This document shows, piece by piece, positions 18,157 to 26,320 of a DNA stretch of 64,000 nt; positions within the stretch are counted from its first letter, which is position 1; each line of letters starts with the position of its first letter. The DNA comes from Akkermansia muciniphila. Its GTDB lineage: Bacteria; Verrucomicrobiota; Verrucomicrobiia; Verrucomicrobiales; Akkermansiaceae. The notes under the pieces were generated by a model, which had not been told where the DNA came from, did no database searches, and worked only from the letters and a program-made list of their open reading frames with translations. The stretch covers positions 62,001 through 126,000 of the forward strand of contig CAMDLP010000001.1 in the NCBI GenBank assembly GCA_945901795.1, written 5' to 3'. Made by a program: the position numbers and the translations under genes.

Positions 18157-19731
18157 ATGACCACTCCACTCCTCGGCACCTCCTTCATCGGCCACTCCCG
18201 CGCCACCGGCACTGAAGCCTGCGGCTTCGGCATCCAACCCGGAACCGGAACTTCGTTAGAGCCAGCCTATCACTCCGCCACGCCGGAGGAAGTGGAAAAG
18301 GCCATGGCCCTCGCCGCCGCCGCCTTCCCGGCCTACTCGGCACTGTCAGGAAAACTCCGCGCGGGATTGCTCCGCGCCATCGCCACGGAGATCGAGGGAG
18401 CGGTGGAGGACATCGTCGAGCGCGGCCTGTTGGAAACCGGCCTACCGGAAGCCCGCCTGCGCGGCGAAACCGGCCGCACCACCGGCCAGCTCCGCATGTT
18501 TGCCAGCCAGATCGAGGAAGGCTCGTGGGTCGATGCCCGGATCGAACGCGCCGATCCTGATAGAAAGCCGATCCCCAAGGTGGACCTGCGCTCGATGCTG
18601 CGTCCGTTAGGTCCGGTGGCCGTCTTCTGCGCCAGCAATTTCCCGCTCGCCTTCTCGGTGGCCGGTGGCGACACCGCCTCCGCCCTCGCCGCCGGTTGTC
18701 CGGTGGTGGTCATCGCCCACGCAGCGCATCCAGGAGTGGCGGAAATCGTGGCGAATGCCGTGATCCGCGCCGCTCACGCGACAGGCATGCCCGAGGGAAT
18801 CTTCTCGGTGCTTTACGGCGGCGGTCGCAAGGTCGGCCAGGCGGTCGTCAAACACCCGGTCACCCAAGCGGTCGGCTTCACCGGCTCGCGCTCCGGCGGC
18901 ACCGCCCTAATGGCTGCCGCCAACAGCCGTCCGCAGCCCATCCCCGTTTACGCGGAAATGAGCTCGGTCAACCCGGTCGTCATCCTTCCCGGCGCGCTCG
19001 ATCGCGGCGAGGAAGCGCTGGCGGAAGCCTTCTTCGGCTCGCTCACGCTCGGCGTCGGCCAGTTCTGCACCAATCCGGGCCTCGTCTTTCTGCCTGCGGA
19101 AAAGGGCGGCGCGTTTCTAACGAAACTCAAGTCGCTCGTGGAAGCCGGCACTCCCGGCATGATGCTCAACGCGTCGATCTGCCAGTCCTACGCCGATTCC
19201 ACCGCCGCCTTCGCCGCCACGCCGGGAGTAGAAACTCTCGCCCGCAGCGCTAACCAAGCCGGCCCCGGCCAGGGCGCGCCCGCGGTGTTCGTGGTTTCCA
19301 TCGGTGATTTCCTGAAACACGAAGCCCTGCAAGGTGAAATGTTCGGCCCCGCCACCCTCATCGTGCGCGGGTCGTTAGGCGAGATCGAAGCTGTCATCCC
19401 CAAGCTCGAAGGCCAGCTCACCGCCAGCATTCACGCCACCACCGAGGAACTCGCCGCCCAAGCCAGCCTCGTCCAAGCCCTCCAGGGCCGCGCCGGCCGC
19501 CTCATCTTCAACGGATTTCCCACCGGCGTGGAAGTTTGCTCCAGCATGGTCCACGGCGGACCGTTCCCGGCGACCTCGGATGGCCGTAGTACGTCCGTCG
19601 GCACCATGGCGATCTATCGCTTCTGCCGACCGGTCGCTTGGCAAAGCTTCCCGGACGCCGCCCTGCCCGCCGAGCTTCAGGATGCAAACCCGTTGGGAAT
19701 CCGGCGGATGGATCCGGCGGTTCCCGCCTGA
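18157..19731 (+). CDS. Aldehyde dehydrogenase (2,5-dioxovalerate dehydrogenase-like)
   Basis: A 524-residue NAD(P)-dependent aldehyde dehydrogenase. The general-base Glu is in YAEMSSVNPV and the nucleophilic Cys in GVGQFCTNPG. The sequence RPLGPVAVFCASNFPLAFS is typical of the class III alpha-ketoglutaric-semialdehyde dehydrogenase group, which ends non-phosphorylative pentose, glucarate and hydroxyproline pathways. In the fucose reading it would instead oxidise L-lactaldehyde. It follows the DapA-like gene on the same strand but is separated from it by a terminator-like hairpin. Substrate cannot be decided from sequence. Confidence 0.88.
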   Translation: MTTPLLGTSFIGHSRATGTEACGFGIQPGTGTSLEPAYHSATPEEVEKAMALAAAAFPAYSALSGKLRAGLLRAIATEIEGAVEDIVERGLLETGLPEARLRGETGRTTGQLRMFASQIEEGSWVDARIERADPDRKPIPKVDLRSMLRPLGPVAVFCASNFPLAFSVAGGDTASALAAGCPVVVIAHAAHPGVAEIVANAVIRAAHATGMPEGIFSVLYGGGRKVGQAVVKHPVTQAVGFTGSRSGGTALMAAANSRPQPIPVYAEMSSVNPVVILPGALDRGEEALAEAFFGSLTLGVGQFCTNPGLVFLPAEKGGAFLTKLKSLVEAGTPGMMLNASICQSYADSTAAFAATPGVETLARSANQAGPGQGAPAVFVVSIGDFLKHEALQGEMFGPATLIVRGSLGEIEAVIPKLEGQLTASIHATTEELAAQASLVQALQGRAGRLIFNGFPTGVEVCSSMVHGGPFPATSDGRSTSVGTMAIYRFCRPVAWQSFPDAALPAELQDANPLGIRRMDPAVPA

Positions 19732-19820
19732 CATCCGGGTTCGCGGTTAGGCGCGGGAACTTTCGGTCACGGCCGAGGGGCGCGTGGAAGACGTGTGCGG
19801 GCCGGATTGCCAGCCGCCGC

Positions 19821-19879
19821 AAAGTGTCCCAGCTGTCTCAGCCGGATGATTTTCCCGACCGAGACAGCCGGGGCACTTT
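19821..19879. repeat. Long inverted repeat beside a toxin gene
   Basis: Arms aaagtgtcccagctgtctc and gagacagccggggcacttt pair over 17 of 19 bases around a 21-base loop. The left arm and the start of the loop (gtgtcccagctgtctcagccgg) also occur as a direct copy, with one base changed, at 20487 on the other side of the toxin-antitoxin pair. It ends two bases before the toxin stop and may double as its terminator. Confidence 0.7.
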
Positions 19880-19880
19880 C

Positions 19881-20189
19881 TCACTCTCCCCGCATCAAAC
19901 GAAAGAGCAGTCGTTTGATTGAGGCTGGATTCCTTCTTTGATCCACCACGGCATCGACGTAAATCGTCTCGTCCTTGACGCGGTAATAGATGAAGAACGG
20001 AAACACGCGGGCGATCATCCGATGAAAACCGTAAAACCGGCGATGATAGCCATGATGAAGGAGCAGCGATTCGATGTCCGCGCTGAGGGAATCCAGGAAA
20101 TAATCGCCGATACCCGCTTCCTGGCGTTCGTAGAAAAGGTAGCCGTCGAAGAGATCCTCCTTGGCGTGGGTGAGGACCTCGATTCTCAC
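19881..20189 (-). CDS. RelE/ParE-family toxin
   Basis: A 102-residue small basic protein with the ParE fold pattern: an N-terminal beta strand and helix (EVLTHAKEDLFDGYLFYERQ), a central helix with YFLDSLSADIESLL, and C-terminal strands FPFFIYYRV...YVDAVVDQRR. ParE toxins typically poison gyrase, RelE relatives cut mRNA; which applies is not shown. It overlaps the upstream antitoxin gene by four bases, so translation is coupled. The pair is flanked by copies of a 22-base repeat. Confidence 0.88.
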   Translation of the reverse strand: MRIEVLTHAKEDLFDGYLFYERQEAGIGDYFLDSLSADIESLLLHHGYHRRFYGFHRMIARVFPFFIYYRVKDETIYVDAVVDQRRNPASIKRLLFRLMRGE

Positions 20190-20407
20190 GCGGTTCGTTC
20201 CCTCAATTCTTTTTTGACTTGGTTCCAGTCCTCGTAAACCGCCTGTCCGGATTCGATCAAATCCATCCTGCGATTTAAGACTTCACGATGCCAGTCTGGC
20301 GGGTCGGACTCCTCGAAGGTCTGGTGAAGACTGCTCCACAAAGCTTCCATCGCAATCAGTTTTTCAGCCGTCGAGAGATTGGGGATTTGATCGCATACGC
20401 TTGTCAT
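20186..20407 (-). CDS. Addiction-module antitoxin (PF09720 type)
   Basis: A 73-residue acidic helical protein of the putative addiction-module component family (TIGR02574/PF09720), partner of ParE-like toxins. Conserved features are LSTAEKLIAMEALWSSL near the N-terminus and PPDWHREVLNRRMDLIESG in the middle. The ORF track extends it to 20473, but the ATG at 20407 matches the family start. It precedes the toxin gene with a four-base overlap and probably represses its own promoter together with the toxin. Confidence 0.87.
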   Translation of the reverse strand: MTSVCDQIPNLSTAEKLIAMEALWSSLHQTFEESDPPDWHREVLNRRMDLIESGQAVYEDWNQVKKELRERTA

Positions 20408-20486
20408 GATTGGACGATAGCACGAAATCCGAACGGTGGAAGCCCGGAAGCTGGTCGGGTTCTCCAGTGACAAAGCTTGGGGGAAT

Positions 20487-20510
20487 GTGTCCCGGCTGTC
20501 TCAGCCGGGA
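20487..20510. repeat. Palindromic repeat, second copy flanking the TA pair
   Basis: The sequence gtgtcccggctgtctcagccggga contains a perfect stem tcccggct / agccggga around gtctc. It matches the copy at 19824-19845 with one substitution over 22 bases, and in the same orientation, so the TA pair lies between direct repeats about 660 bases apart. Confidence 0.7.
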
Positions 20511-20600
20511 GCCAGCCCCGCCGCGTCCGATGGAGGCGGTCGGGACGTCTGCCTGGAAAGAAACACGGGTTGTCCGCCTTCCCCGATCCCTCACTCAATG

Positions 20601-20801
20601 TCACCGGCTCCTGCCAGTGCCGTCGGCAAGGCGCTTGAGGAGACTGACAAACTCGGCGCGATGGCCATGGGGATCGGACCCAAGTGCGGCGGACGCCAGC
20701 CTGTCCGCATCCTCGAACCGACGGTCCTCCAGTCCCTCCGTTCCACGCAGGATCAGCGCGGTCATGGCCACTGCAGTGCCGAAGCGGAAGTCGGCATCGG
20801 C
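20601..20801 (-). pseudogene. C-terminal fragment of a VWA/YfbK-like protein
   Basis: A minus-strand frame absent from the ORF track reads DADFRFGTAVAMTALILRG, then a linker, then GHRAEFVSLLKRLADG and a stop. This is the typical end of YfbK-like von Willebrand factor A proteins (a DUF3520-type tail). The frame is closed upstream by TAA directly after the TGA of the neighbouring gene, so the whole VWA domain is missing. I infer a deletion that joined the neighbour to the tail of a lost gene. The family call rests on motif memory. Confidence 0.5.
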
Positions 20802-20804
20802 TTA

Positions 20805-21629
20805 TCAGGGAGTCGGAGGCTTGGCGGGTTGCTCGACTTGCGGGCGGAGGCGCAGGATGACTTTGGAGTCTAGCGGGGGAAGCTGCTCGCCATCGGCCTG
20901 CCACGCCCGCAGGCTGTTGGCCTGGTCGTGGATGCCGGGCAGGCAGAGCAGTTCGTCGCCGAAGGTGGCGATGGAGATCACGTTGCCGCTCTGGTCACAG
21001 ACGTAATCGCGCGGGCCTTTATCGTCTCCGTCGAGGACGGAGCCGGCAAACAGGAAGGTATGGGTCGGGAATTTCACGGGCTTGGCGTCTTCCGCGGGTT
21101 TGGCTCCCGCCGTGGATTCGTCCTGCTCGGCTTGCGTGATGAAGTCGCTGATCGGGCGCTCCGTTTCCTTGCCCTCGGCATCCTTGACGAGCAGGAAAAC
21201 GTCCACTGCGCCTCCTCTTGGCGGCAGCGAAGTGAAGCGCGTGTCTTCTTCGTCGATCGCCTTCTGCATCGCGGGATGTCCCGGTTTGGCGCGCAGGAGC
21301 AACAGGGCGGTGTGGATATGGCTGGGCTTGGCCTCGACCGCGATGATCGCCTCGTGCTCCTTGCTGTCCTTGGTGCACGCGATGAGTTCGAGCATGCCTT
21401 CTACCAGACAGACGCGGGCATCGACGTCCACGGACCACTCCTCGACATTGATTTTCACGCCGGGCATGACCAGCTTTTCGAGCGCGGCCCGGAGCTGGGG
21501 TGATAGCCTTTCCGCTGCCAGCGCCTTCTTGGCATCGCCTCCCGGCGGATTTCCGGCAGCGGGATTTTCCTCGGCGGACAGGGCGAACGGGATGGAAAGG
21601 AAAAGGCTGGCGAGTGTGCGGAGGTTCAT
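20805..21629 (-). CDS. Secreted YdjY-domain-like protein
   Basis: A 274-residue exported protein (signal peptide MNLRTLASLFLSIPFALSAE from the ATG at 21629; the track start at 21683 adds 18 unconserved residues). The core contains VCLVEGMLELIACTKDSKEHEAIIAVEAKPSHIHTALLLL, quoted here in part; this is the YdjY-like pattern known mainly from Planctomycetes and Verrucomicrobia. A second half (PTHTFLFAGSVL...GNVISIATFGDELLCLPG) continues that domain. Function is unknown. The gene ends exactly where a VWA remnant begins, so its original 3' neighbour may be lost. Confidence 0.7.
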   Translation of the reverse strand: MNLRTLASLFLSIPFALSAEENPAAGNPPGGDAKKALAAERLSPQLRAALEKLVMPGVKINVEEWSVDVDARVCLVEGMLELIACTKDSKEHEAIIAVEAKPSHIHTALLLLRAKPGHPAMQKAIDEEDTRFTSLPPRGGAVDVFLLVKDAEGKETERPISDFITQAEQDESTAGAKPAEDAKPVKFPTHTFLFAGSVLDGDDKGPRDYVCDQSGNVISIATFGDELLCLPGIHDQANSLRAWQADGEQLPPLDSKVILRLRPQVEQPAKPPTP

Positions 21630-22128
21630 GTAGGGAAAACTGTTCGCACGTCCCGGCCCCAAAGGCAAGGCGTTGGGGTGCATTGGTTTCGTTGGTCGTG
21701 ATGAAGAGCGGGTGGTCGGGTTGCTACGGCGCGGGTCGCTCGGAGCCTTTCACGGGATGGCGGGCCGCTGGCCGAATCGATGAACAGGAAAAAATGGAGC
21801 TTATCTTCATTCCCCCTTGGGAATGAGATCGAGGTTCCAATGCGCCGCAGGCGACACCAAGGGCCCGAGTGGCGCGAAAAAGCGTTGGTTTTACGCATTG
21901 CATCGACCCAATCCGCTTGCGCTCCCCATCGGCCCCTGCCTTGCTGAGGCGTGCGGCGGGCGTTCTCGAATCGGGCGACCGCCACATGACTAAGGAGCGC
22001 CTCCCATCCCAGGTTATTGGATTTTCCGGGATGGGGGCCTCTTCGAAAGCATGGATGCCGACCTCGCCGGGGCGAGGTGATTTCCTTTCTTGTGTGTGCC
22101 CGAAAAATTCCTTCCCATCCCGACCCTC
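21630..22128. other. Non-coding 500-base gap with one hairpin
   Basis: No gene is supported here; the ORFs on both strands look random. A hairpin cccatccc / gggatggg with a 17-base AT-rich loop lies at 22003-22035. The gap separates divergent genes, so it should hold promoters for the YdjY-like and peptidase genes, but no clear -35/-10 pair stands out. Confidence 0.5.
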
Positions 22129-23313
22129 ATGACGAACCGCCGATCTGCCACTCCGAAAAAAACTAACGAAGCTCACTCTTCATCCATGTTGTTTCATGCG
22201 AGTTCGGATGATCCGGATATGCTTTATTTCAGCCGCTTCCGCGCCAGCGACCCGTATCTCGCCTTCACCTTGGGCAACAAGAAAATCGGCCTGACCGTGC
22301 CGATGGAATACTCGCGGATGTCGAAAGAGTCGGCGTTCGACGAGGTGCTGTTGCTGCCGGAGATCCGTGAAGCCGCGGCCAAGCGCTTCAAACTGGCGGC
22401 GGGTGTCGTGCCGGATGACTGCCAGTTGGTGATCCATCTGGCCGAGCTCTATCAAATCGATGAGTTCCAAGTGGGCTCCCGGTTTCCCGCCGGACTGGCA
22501 TTCAAGCTCAAGGACGCCGGGCTGAAAATCACGGCGGCTGAAAACGGCAACCTGCTGCCCCAGCGCCTGATCAAAACCGCCGCGGAGGTCGAGTCCCTGC
22601 GCAAGGGAAACCGCGCCAGCGCCGCCGGCTTGCGGGTGGTGGCGAAAACCCTCGCCGATTCCAAAATCCGCAACGGGCTGGTGATCCACGAGGGTCGGAC
22701 CCTCACTTCCGAGCGCCTGCGCGAGCTCATCAGCATAGCCACCCTCGCCGAGGGCGCGGTCGCGCTCCACACCATCGCCGCTTCAGGCGACCAGGGCTGC
22801 GATTGCCACAATGCCGGCTACGGACCGATCCGCGCCGGCGAGTTGATCGTGGTGGATATTTTCCCGCGTCGCGTCGATGACGGCTACTGGGGCGACATGA
22901 CCCGGACCTTTCTCAAAGGCACGGCCAGCGACGCGCAACGGCGCATGGTCCGCACCGTCAAGCGCGCCCACGAGCTGGGCATCAGCGTGATCAAGCCCGG
23001 CGTGACCGGCGGCAAAGTGCAAGACGCGGTTGAGGCGTTTTTCGCCAAGGAGGGCTACAAGACGATCAAGAACAGCCGCGAGCCGGAAGGCTTCTTCCAC
23101 GCCATCGGCCACGGCATCGGACTCGAGGTCCACGAAGGGCCGTCCGTCCGCCCGGGATCCATCCAGAAACTCAAGAAGGGAATGGTGGTGACCATGGAGC
23201 CCGGCCTCTACTACCGCGGACTCGGCGGCTGCCGCATCGAGGACGTCGTCCACGTGACCGCCGGAGGAAATGAAAAAATCTCCAGCGCCCCTTACAAGTG
23301 GGAGATTCCCTGA
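22129..23313 (+). CDS. M24-family Xaa-Pro peptidase
   Basis: A 394-residue aminopeptidase P/prolidase-like enzyme that cuts X-Pro bonds with a di-metal centre. The five ligands of the pita-bread fold are visible: Asp in VVDIFPRR and in GDMTRTF, His in HAIGHGIGLEVHE, Glu in MEPGLYY and Glu in RIEDVV. The N-terminal creatinase-like domain occupies about residues 20-170. The track start at 22090 lacks support; ATGs at 22129 and 22186 (MLFHASSD) are both possible. No signal peptide, so probably cytoplasmic. Confidence 0.9.
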   Translation: MTNRRSATPKKTNEAHSSSMLFHASSDDPDMLYFSRFRASDPYLAFTLGNKKIGLTVPMEYSRMSKESAFDEVLLLPEIREAAAKRFKLAAGVVPDDCQLVIHLAELYQIDEFQVGSRFPAGLAFKLKDAGLKITAAENGNLLPQRLIKTAAEVESLRKGNRASAAGLRVVAKTLADSKIRNGLVIHEGRTLTSERLRELISIATLAEGAVALHTIAASGDQGCDCHNAGYGPIRAGELIVVDIFPRRVDDGYWGDMTRTFLKGTASDAQRRMVRTVKRAHELGISVIKPGVTGGKVQDAVEAFFAKEGYKTIKNSREPEGFFHAIGHGIGLEVHEGPSVRPGSIQKLKKGMVVTMEPGLYYRGLGGCRIEDVVHVTAGGNEKISSAPYKWEIP

Positions 23314-23548
23314 ACGGCTTATTTGATGGGCGATGGCCCAGTCTGCCGGACCTTGTCCCCACCGTCCATGGCGGTGGATTTCGTTCTCACAAGCCTAACC
23401 GGGTATTTTGAAGCCTTTTTAGCGCTATCTTGAAATCAGCACCGATAAGGACCGCCGGGTTTCAAACCATCCGCGCTTCGGGAAAGCGCCGCACCGGCAA
23501 GTCGCTGCTTGGAAATCACGGGAACACGGTCATGGTTCCGCCGCGCCT

Positions 23549-24463
23549 ATGGAAGAATCCGGAACGAACGAAAAAGCCGCTGCCGAAGAGCCGATCCCGC
23601 CGCCGGGACTGCGGCAGGATTTGATGGTGCTGATGAAGGTACGGCTGAATTTCTTCGTCCTGATCACCACGTTTTTCGGGTTCCTGTTATATTGCCGCGG
23701 GGTGGAAATGAACTGGATGAAGCTGCTCCACACCATCCTCGGGACAGCGGCGGCGGCGTTCGGCTCGGCGGCTTTCAACCAGCTGATGGAAGTGGATCTG
23801 GACGCCCGGATGAAGCGCACGGCGGATCGACCGCTGCCGTCGCGGCGGATGGACCCGCTGGTCGCGTTCGGCATCGGCTGGGTGTTGTCTGCGGTCGGGA
23901 TCATCCATCTCGCGGTGCAGGTCGGGCATCTCGCGGCCTACCTAACGGCCGCAACGGTGGCGATCTACGTTTTCATCTACACGCCCCTGAAGCGCGTGAG
24001 CTCGACGAACACTCTGGTCGGCGCGATTCCCGGTGCGGTTCCGCCGGTGATCGGCTGGGTTGGCGCGGGCGGGAGCATCGGCTGGGAAGCGTGGTTTTTG
24101 TTCGGACTGTTGTTTCTCTGGCAGCTCCCGCATTTCATCGCCATCAACTGGCTGTGTCGCGCGGAATACGAGTCCGCGGATTACAAGATGTGGTCCAACC
24201 GCGATCTGACAGGACGGAAGAGCGGCCTGCTCTCCGCGATGTTCTCGCTGGTGCTTGCAGTGTTTTCGCTGCTGCCAGCTTTGCTGGGTTTCGCTAACTG
24301 GCTGTGGACGGTCATCGGACCGCTGCTGGCCTTGGTGATGATGGCGCTGGCGCTGAAATTCTCGCGCGACGGCGAGCGGACTTCGGCGCGGCGCTTGTTT
24401 CTGTTCACGCTGTTGTATCTGCCGATCGCCCTTCTCGTGCTCCTGTTCGCGTGGAAAAGTTAG
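23549..24463 (+). CDS. ctaB: Heme o synthase (protoheme IX farnesyltransferase)
   Basis: A 304-residue UbiA-superfamily membrane enzyme that attaches a farnesyl group to heme b for cytochrome oxidase. The prenyl-diphosphate motif appears as NQLMEVDLDARMKRTADRPLP (N/D-rich motif), the start KVRLNFFVLITTFFGFLL is the usual first helix, and about nine hydrophobic segments follow, with a second motif region YKMWSNRD. No ctaA or oxidase subunit genes are adjacent. The next gene starts 8 bases later on the same strand, but this may be chance. Confidence 0.94.
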   Translation: MEESGTNEKAAAEEPIPPPGLRQDLMVLMKVRLNFFVLITTFFGFLLYCRGVEMNWMKLLHTILGTAAAAFGSAAFNQLMEVDLDARMKRTADRPLPSRRMDPLVAFGIGWVLSAVGIIHLAVQVGHLAAYLTAATVAIYVFIYTPLKRVSSTNTLVGAIPGAVPPVIGWVGAGGSIGWEAWFLFGLLFLWQLPHFIAINWLCRAEYESADYKMWSNRDLTGRKSGLLSAMFSLVLAVFSLLPALLGFANWLWTVIGPLLALVMMALALKFSRDGERTSARRLFLFTLLYLPIALLVLLFAWKS

Positions 24464-24470
24464 GAGCGCC

Positions 24471-25187
24471 ATGAACGAGCTGATCGCATCCACCGAACGT
24501 CTGGCAGCCGGGCTGCGGGATCTCGAATTCTCACCGCCGGTCGCATGCGTTTACCGGACCTTGGACTACACTTGGCAGTCGCACCGGCAATATCTGGAAC
24601 GCTTCGGCAAGGGCGGGAAACGCGTCGTGTTCCTCGGCATGAATCCCGGTCCATTCGGGATGGCGCAGACAGGAGTGCCGTTCGGAGAGGTGGCCGCGGT
24701 GAGGGATTGGATGGGGATTCAAGCGCCGGTCGGCAAGCCCGAGCCGGAGCATCCGAAACGCCTGATCGAGGGATTCGAGTGCAAACGCTCGGAAGTGAGC
24801 GGACGGCGGCTGTGGGGGCTTTTTGCGGAGCGCTTTGAAAACGCCGGTGACTTTTTCAAAGATCACTTCGTGCTCAACTACTGCCCGCTGGTCTGGATGA
24901 GCGCCACCGGCGCGAATCTAACGCCTGACAAGCTTCCCGCCGCGGAGATGGCTCCCGTCGAGCAAGCGTGTCAGAAACATCTTCAGGAAGTGATCTCGCT
25001 GCTCAAGCCTTCCTGGCTGATAGGAGTCGGCGGGTTTGCGGAAGAGCGCTTGCGGCGCGCGGCCGAAGTCACCGGCAGTTCCCCGCGGATCGGCAGCATC
25101 CTGCACCCGTCACCCGCGTCGCCGGCAGCGAACCGCGGCTGGGCGGAGGCGGCGGGCCGCCAACTGGTAGATCTCGGAGTCTGGTGA
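24471..25187 (+). CDS. Single-strand-selective uracil-DNA glycosylase, SMUG1 type
   Basis: A 238-residue DNA-repair glycosylase of UDG family 3. Motif 1 is GMNPGPFGMAQTGVPFGE, containing the water-activating Asn, and motif 2 is HPSPASPAANRGW near the C-terminus with the catalytic His. It removes uracil and oxidised pyrimidines such as hydroxymethyluracil. SMUG1 is known mainly from animals and scattered bacteria, including Verrucomicrobia and Planctomycetes-like groups. It lies right after ctaB with an 8-base gap and converges on the SirB1-like gene. Confidence 0.93.
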   Translation: MNELIASTERLAAGLRDLEFSPPVACVYRTLDYTWQSHRQYLERFGKGGKRVVFLGMNPGPFGMAQTGVPFGEVAAVRDWMGIQAPVGKPEPEHPKRLIEGFECKRSEVSGRRLWGLFAERFENAGDFFKDHFVLNYCPLVWMSATGANLTPDKLPAAEMAPVEQACQKHLQEVISLLKPSWLIGVGGFAEERLRRAAEVTGSSPRIGSILHPSPASPAANRGWAEAAGRQLVDLGVW

Positions 25188-25193
25188 GAAAAC

Positions 25194-26048
25194 TCACTCC
25201 AAGGTTGCCTGGAGTTTTTGAATCAACAGCGCGTCGTCGTCACGGCCGGCTTGTTCCAAAGCGTGGCTGAGATTGTTGAGCAGGCGCACCAAGATCGTTC
25301 CCGGATCAGCGGTCTGACGCAGGAGGTTCCGCTGCGACCGGTTGAGCTCGGGATTCTCTAGCAGTTCGGACTGGCGATGAAGCTCGCCACGGTCGAAGCA
25401 ATCGATGACGAGAGGAAAGCCGTCCTCGAAGATCCGGCACATGAAGTGCCCGGGGAAATTGATACCTTCGATTTCGAGACCAAGCCGGCGTCCCACGAGC
25501 ATGAAAATTAAACAGAGACCGAGGGGGTTAGAGCGGCCTTCCGCGACGCACCACGCGAGATCGGAGTTTCTGGGATCGTGGTAATCCGTCTGATTGCCGG
25601 TCAGGCGTGTTCCTTCGAAGAGGAACGCGCGGAGCTCGTTCGCCGTGGTCACACCCTCGTCGGCCGCTTCCTCCGCGAGAAGGTCGAGCGCGTCGGATAG
25701 GGGCTGGCGTAGCGAAATTCCGTCGTGAAGAAAATCAGACACGCAGCGGAGAAGCGCCTCGAAGGATTCCCAGTCCTCCTGCAAGGCGGCGCCGCCGCCG
25801 GTGGGCGCGACCCATTCGCGCGCGAGCATTTCACGGCGCGGCGGGCGGAGCATTTCCGCAAGCAGTGATTTTTCCTGCCTGCTCAGCGGGCGCGGCTGCG
25901 TGGCGAGCCATTCGCTGAGGTCCCCGCCACAGAGGGCGAGGCGCCCGGCCACGCGCTCGCGGACTAACGGGGTTTCGTCATCAAGTAGCCGGAGAAGGGC
26001 ATCGAGTTCGTCGGGTGCGGGTGGCGCGGCATCCATCGCAGGGATCAA
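25194..26048 (-). CDS. SirB1/transglutaminase-like protein
   Basis: A 284-residue protein whose centre and C-terminus match the SirB1 family: NPLGLCLIFMLVGRRLGLEIEGINFPGHFMCRI, quoted here only as a region about residues 175-205, followed by VIDCFDRGEL. The N-terminal 100 residues look like HEAT-type helices (LLRLLDDETPLVRERVAGRLA). The conserved GHF and Cys resemble a transglutaminase-like core, but activity in the family is unproven. The end LLNNLSHALEQAGRDDDALL resembles a TPR start. No signal peptide. Confidence 0.82.
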   Translation of the reverse strand: MIPAMDAAPPAPDELDALLRLLDDETPLVRERVAGRLALCGGDLSEWLATQPRPLSRQEKSLLAEMLRPPRREMLAREWVAPTGGGAALQEDWESFEALLRCVSDFLHDGISLRQPLSDALDLLAEEAADEGVTTANELRAFLFEGTRLTGNQTDYHDPRNSDLAWCVAEGRSNPLGLCLIFMLVGRRLGLEIEGINFPGHFMCRIFEDGFPLVIDCFDRGELHRQSELLENPELNRSQRNLLRQTADPGTILVRLLNNLSHALEQAGRDDDALLIQKLQATLE

Positions 26049-26074
26049 AGTGGATCAGGAGACCGGGTGAAAAA

Positions 26075-26110
26075 TGGTGCGCGATCCTGGGTTCGAACCA
26101 GTGAAAGGAA
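26075..26110 (-). other. tRNA 3'-end fragment, probable attachment-site scar
   Basis: Read on the minus strand, ctggttcgaacccagg forms a T-arm (four paired bases and the TTCGAAC loop), followed by atcgcgc, a discriminator A and CCA. The matching 5' acceptor strand (gcgcgat) is absent about 70 bases upstream, so this is not a whole tRNA. Such 3' ends are left where tyrosine integrases insert elements at tRNA genes. The sequence upstream is AT-rich and starts with a perfect palindrome. Confidence 0.55.
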
Positions 26111-26118
26111 CTGAGCGT

Positions 26119-26139
26119 CTGTAAATCAATGATTTACAG
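26119..26139. repeat. Perfect 21-base palindrome next to the tRNA scar
   Basis: The arms ctgtaaatca and tgatttacag are perfectly complementary around one A. It lies 9 bases upstream (minus strand) of the tRNA 3' fragment, in AT-rich sequence that otherwise holds no gene up to 26320. It could be a recombinase arm-type site or an operator left from a mobile element. Confidence 0.55.
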
Positions 26140-26320
26140 CAGTTTGGGCGGATTTAAAATAGTAAAAACTTGTCAGGCTGGCATAACTACGGGACAGCCC
26201 CTGGGGGGCAGGTGAAAGAGAAAAGTCATCTCTTCACTGAGAAAACGAAAAGAATCGAACGTCTGGCAAGCCCAATACTATGTGCCGGACGCGAACACTC
26301 ACGGATCACTTCCGCCTCTC

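Noticed and set aside
20404-20904. A minus-strand ORF of 166 codons between the TA pair and the YdjY-like gene
   Set aside because: Another minus-strand frame in the same place carries the VWA-like C-terminus; this frame has no protein-like features.
23355-23373. A terminator after the M24 peptidase (ccaccg-tccatgg-cggtgg)
   Set aside because: The stem is only six pairs and no real T-run follows; left uncalled.
26075-26150. A complete tRNA gene
   Set aside because: Only the T-arm, 3' acceptor strand and CCA are present; the 5' acceptor, D-arm and anticodon arm cannot be formed.
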